Source: an uncultured Eubacteriales bacterium
Lineage (GTDB): Bacteria; Bacillota; Clostridia; Christensenellales; Aristaeellaceae
Direction: 5' to 3'
Length of the DNA: 37,739 bases
NCBI GenBank assembly: GCA_902767565.1
Contig: CACXHY010000017.1
Location: forward strand, 1-37,739
Numbering within the stretch: position 1 is the first letter of the stretch; every line of letters starts with the position of its first letter. A model generated the notes under the pieces. It did no database searches and was not told where the DNA came from. It saw nothing but the letters and a program-made list of their open reading frames with translations. The position numbers and the translations under genes are program-made. Positions 37,500 through 37,739 of this stretch are shown here, one piece after another.

Positions 37500-37739
37500 C
37501 GCCTTCATCCTTGCGTGGCTGCTTGGGTCAGCCTGCAGAGGGATTCCGCGCCTGCGGGCGCGGCCAGAGGGCTTTCCGGTCGCCCTCTGGACTCCTTCGG
37601 ATGCCTCCCTGAGTTGCTGATTGGGTCAGCACGCAAGAGGTTTCGCGCTCTGCGGAGCGCGACCAGGGGGCGGAGGCCGGCGCCGCCGGTGGCGGATGAA
37701 GCCGGCCGGAAGCCCGGTGAGCAACAAGCCATCGCAGAT
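37500..37739 (+). repeat. 81-bp core repeat with hairpins, copy 2 (runs off the window)
   Basis: The core at 37659-37739 matches 28281-28361 at 79 of 81 positions. It is preceded by CGCGCTC-TGC-GGAGCGCG, which pairs as the 28250 hairpin does but with a different stem. A related unit at 37530-37590 has CCGCGCC-TGCG-GGCGCGG and CCAGAGGGC / GCCCTCTGG. No gene is visible from 37333 to the end. Confidence 0.8.

Overview
The window looks like a chromosome segment of a GC-rich member of the Bacillota, class Clostridia, probably a gut or rumen lineage. This rests on Gram-positive style ribosome sites (AGGAGG), a BspA-type leucine-rich-repeat surface protein, DUF4860 beside a type IV pilus cluster, HigB/HigA remnants, and many GC-rich palindromic intergenic repeats. 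No 16S or other phylogenetic marker is present, so genus and species cannot be named from this window.

Layout, left to right. (1) 1-550: the end of an Hsp20 gene, a terminator, two short direct repeats, and the 3' part of a tRNA-Ala(CGC) gene whose 5' part is missing; this looks like an attachment-site scar. (2) 554-5320, visibly AT-richer than the rest: a McrBC type IV restriction pair in which McrB carries an EVE-like domain, then an unrecognised helical protein. (3) 5368-13644: a cyclase-family hydrolase, a gap with a strong promoter, and a 2226-residue secreted protein that joins a sugar-binding-type domain to a BspA leucine-rich region containing a 520-residue tandem duplication. (4) 14428-20926: a radical SAM/SPASM enzyme with one frameshift, a TetR-CPBP protease operon, and an XRE-TPR regulator coupled to an ABC exporter. 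(5) 21251-25973: a GNAT acetyltransferase, a decayed HigBA toxin-antitoxin pair, an aldo/keto reductase, and divergently an ATPase plus DUF4435 pair resembling the PARIS anti-phage system. (6) 26289-31767: a HAD protein and a compact minus-strand type IV pilus cluster (PilC, small pilin-like proteins, a triple DUF4860 protein, PilT). (7) 33076-37332: a GGDEF-HPt-transglutaminase operon, an AraC regulator and a small basic protein.

Gene interplay. McrBC and the PARIS-like pair are two separate defence modules; in known systems PARIS responds to phage anti-restriction proteins, so they could act as layers, though they lie about 20 kb apart. The pilus cluster has a retraction-type ATPase but no PilB or prepilin peptidase here, so these must be encoded elsewhere if pili are made. 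The diguanylate cyclase operon could supply c-di-GMP signalling to such surface structures, but nothing in the sequence links them directly.

The most unusual content is between the genes. A roughly 200-bp element with imperfect inverted ends (core CTGTTCAGTC) occurs in at least six full or hybrid copies. Several copies share a hairpin module ending in GGGGATGGGGCG with a second repeat type, and the leader of that second type has been amplified into two tandem arrays (50-bp and 36-bp units). A third repeat keeps an 81-bp core while its adjoining hairpin changes sequence but stays paired. These look like mobile or structured elements and I cannot match them to a named family.
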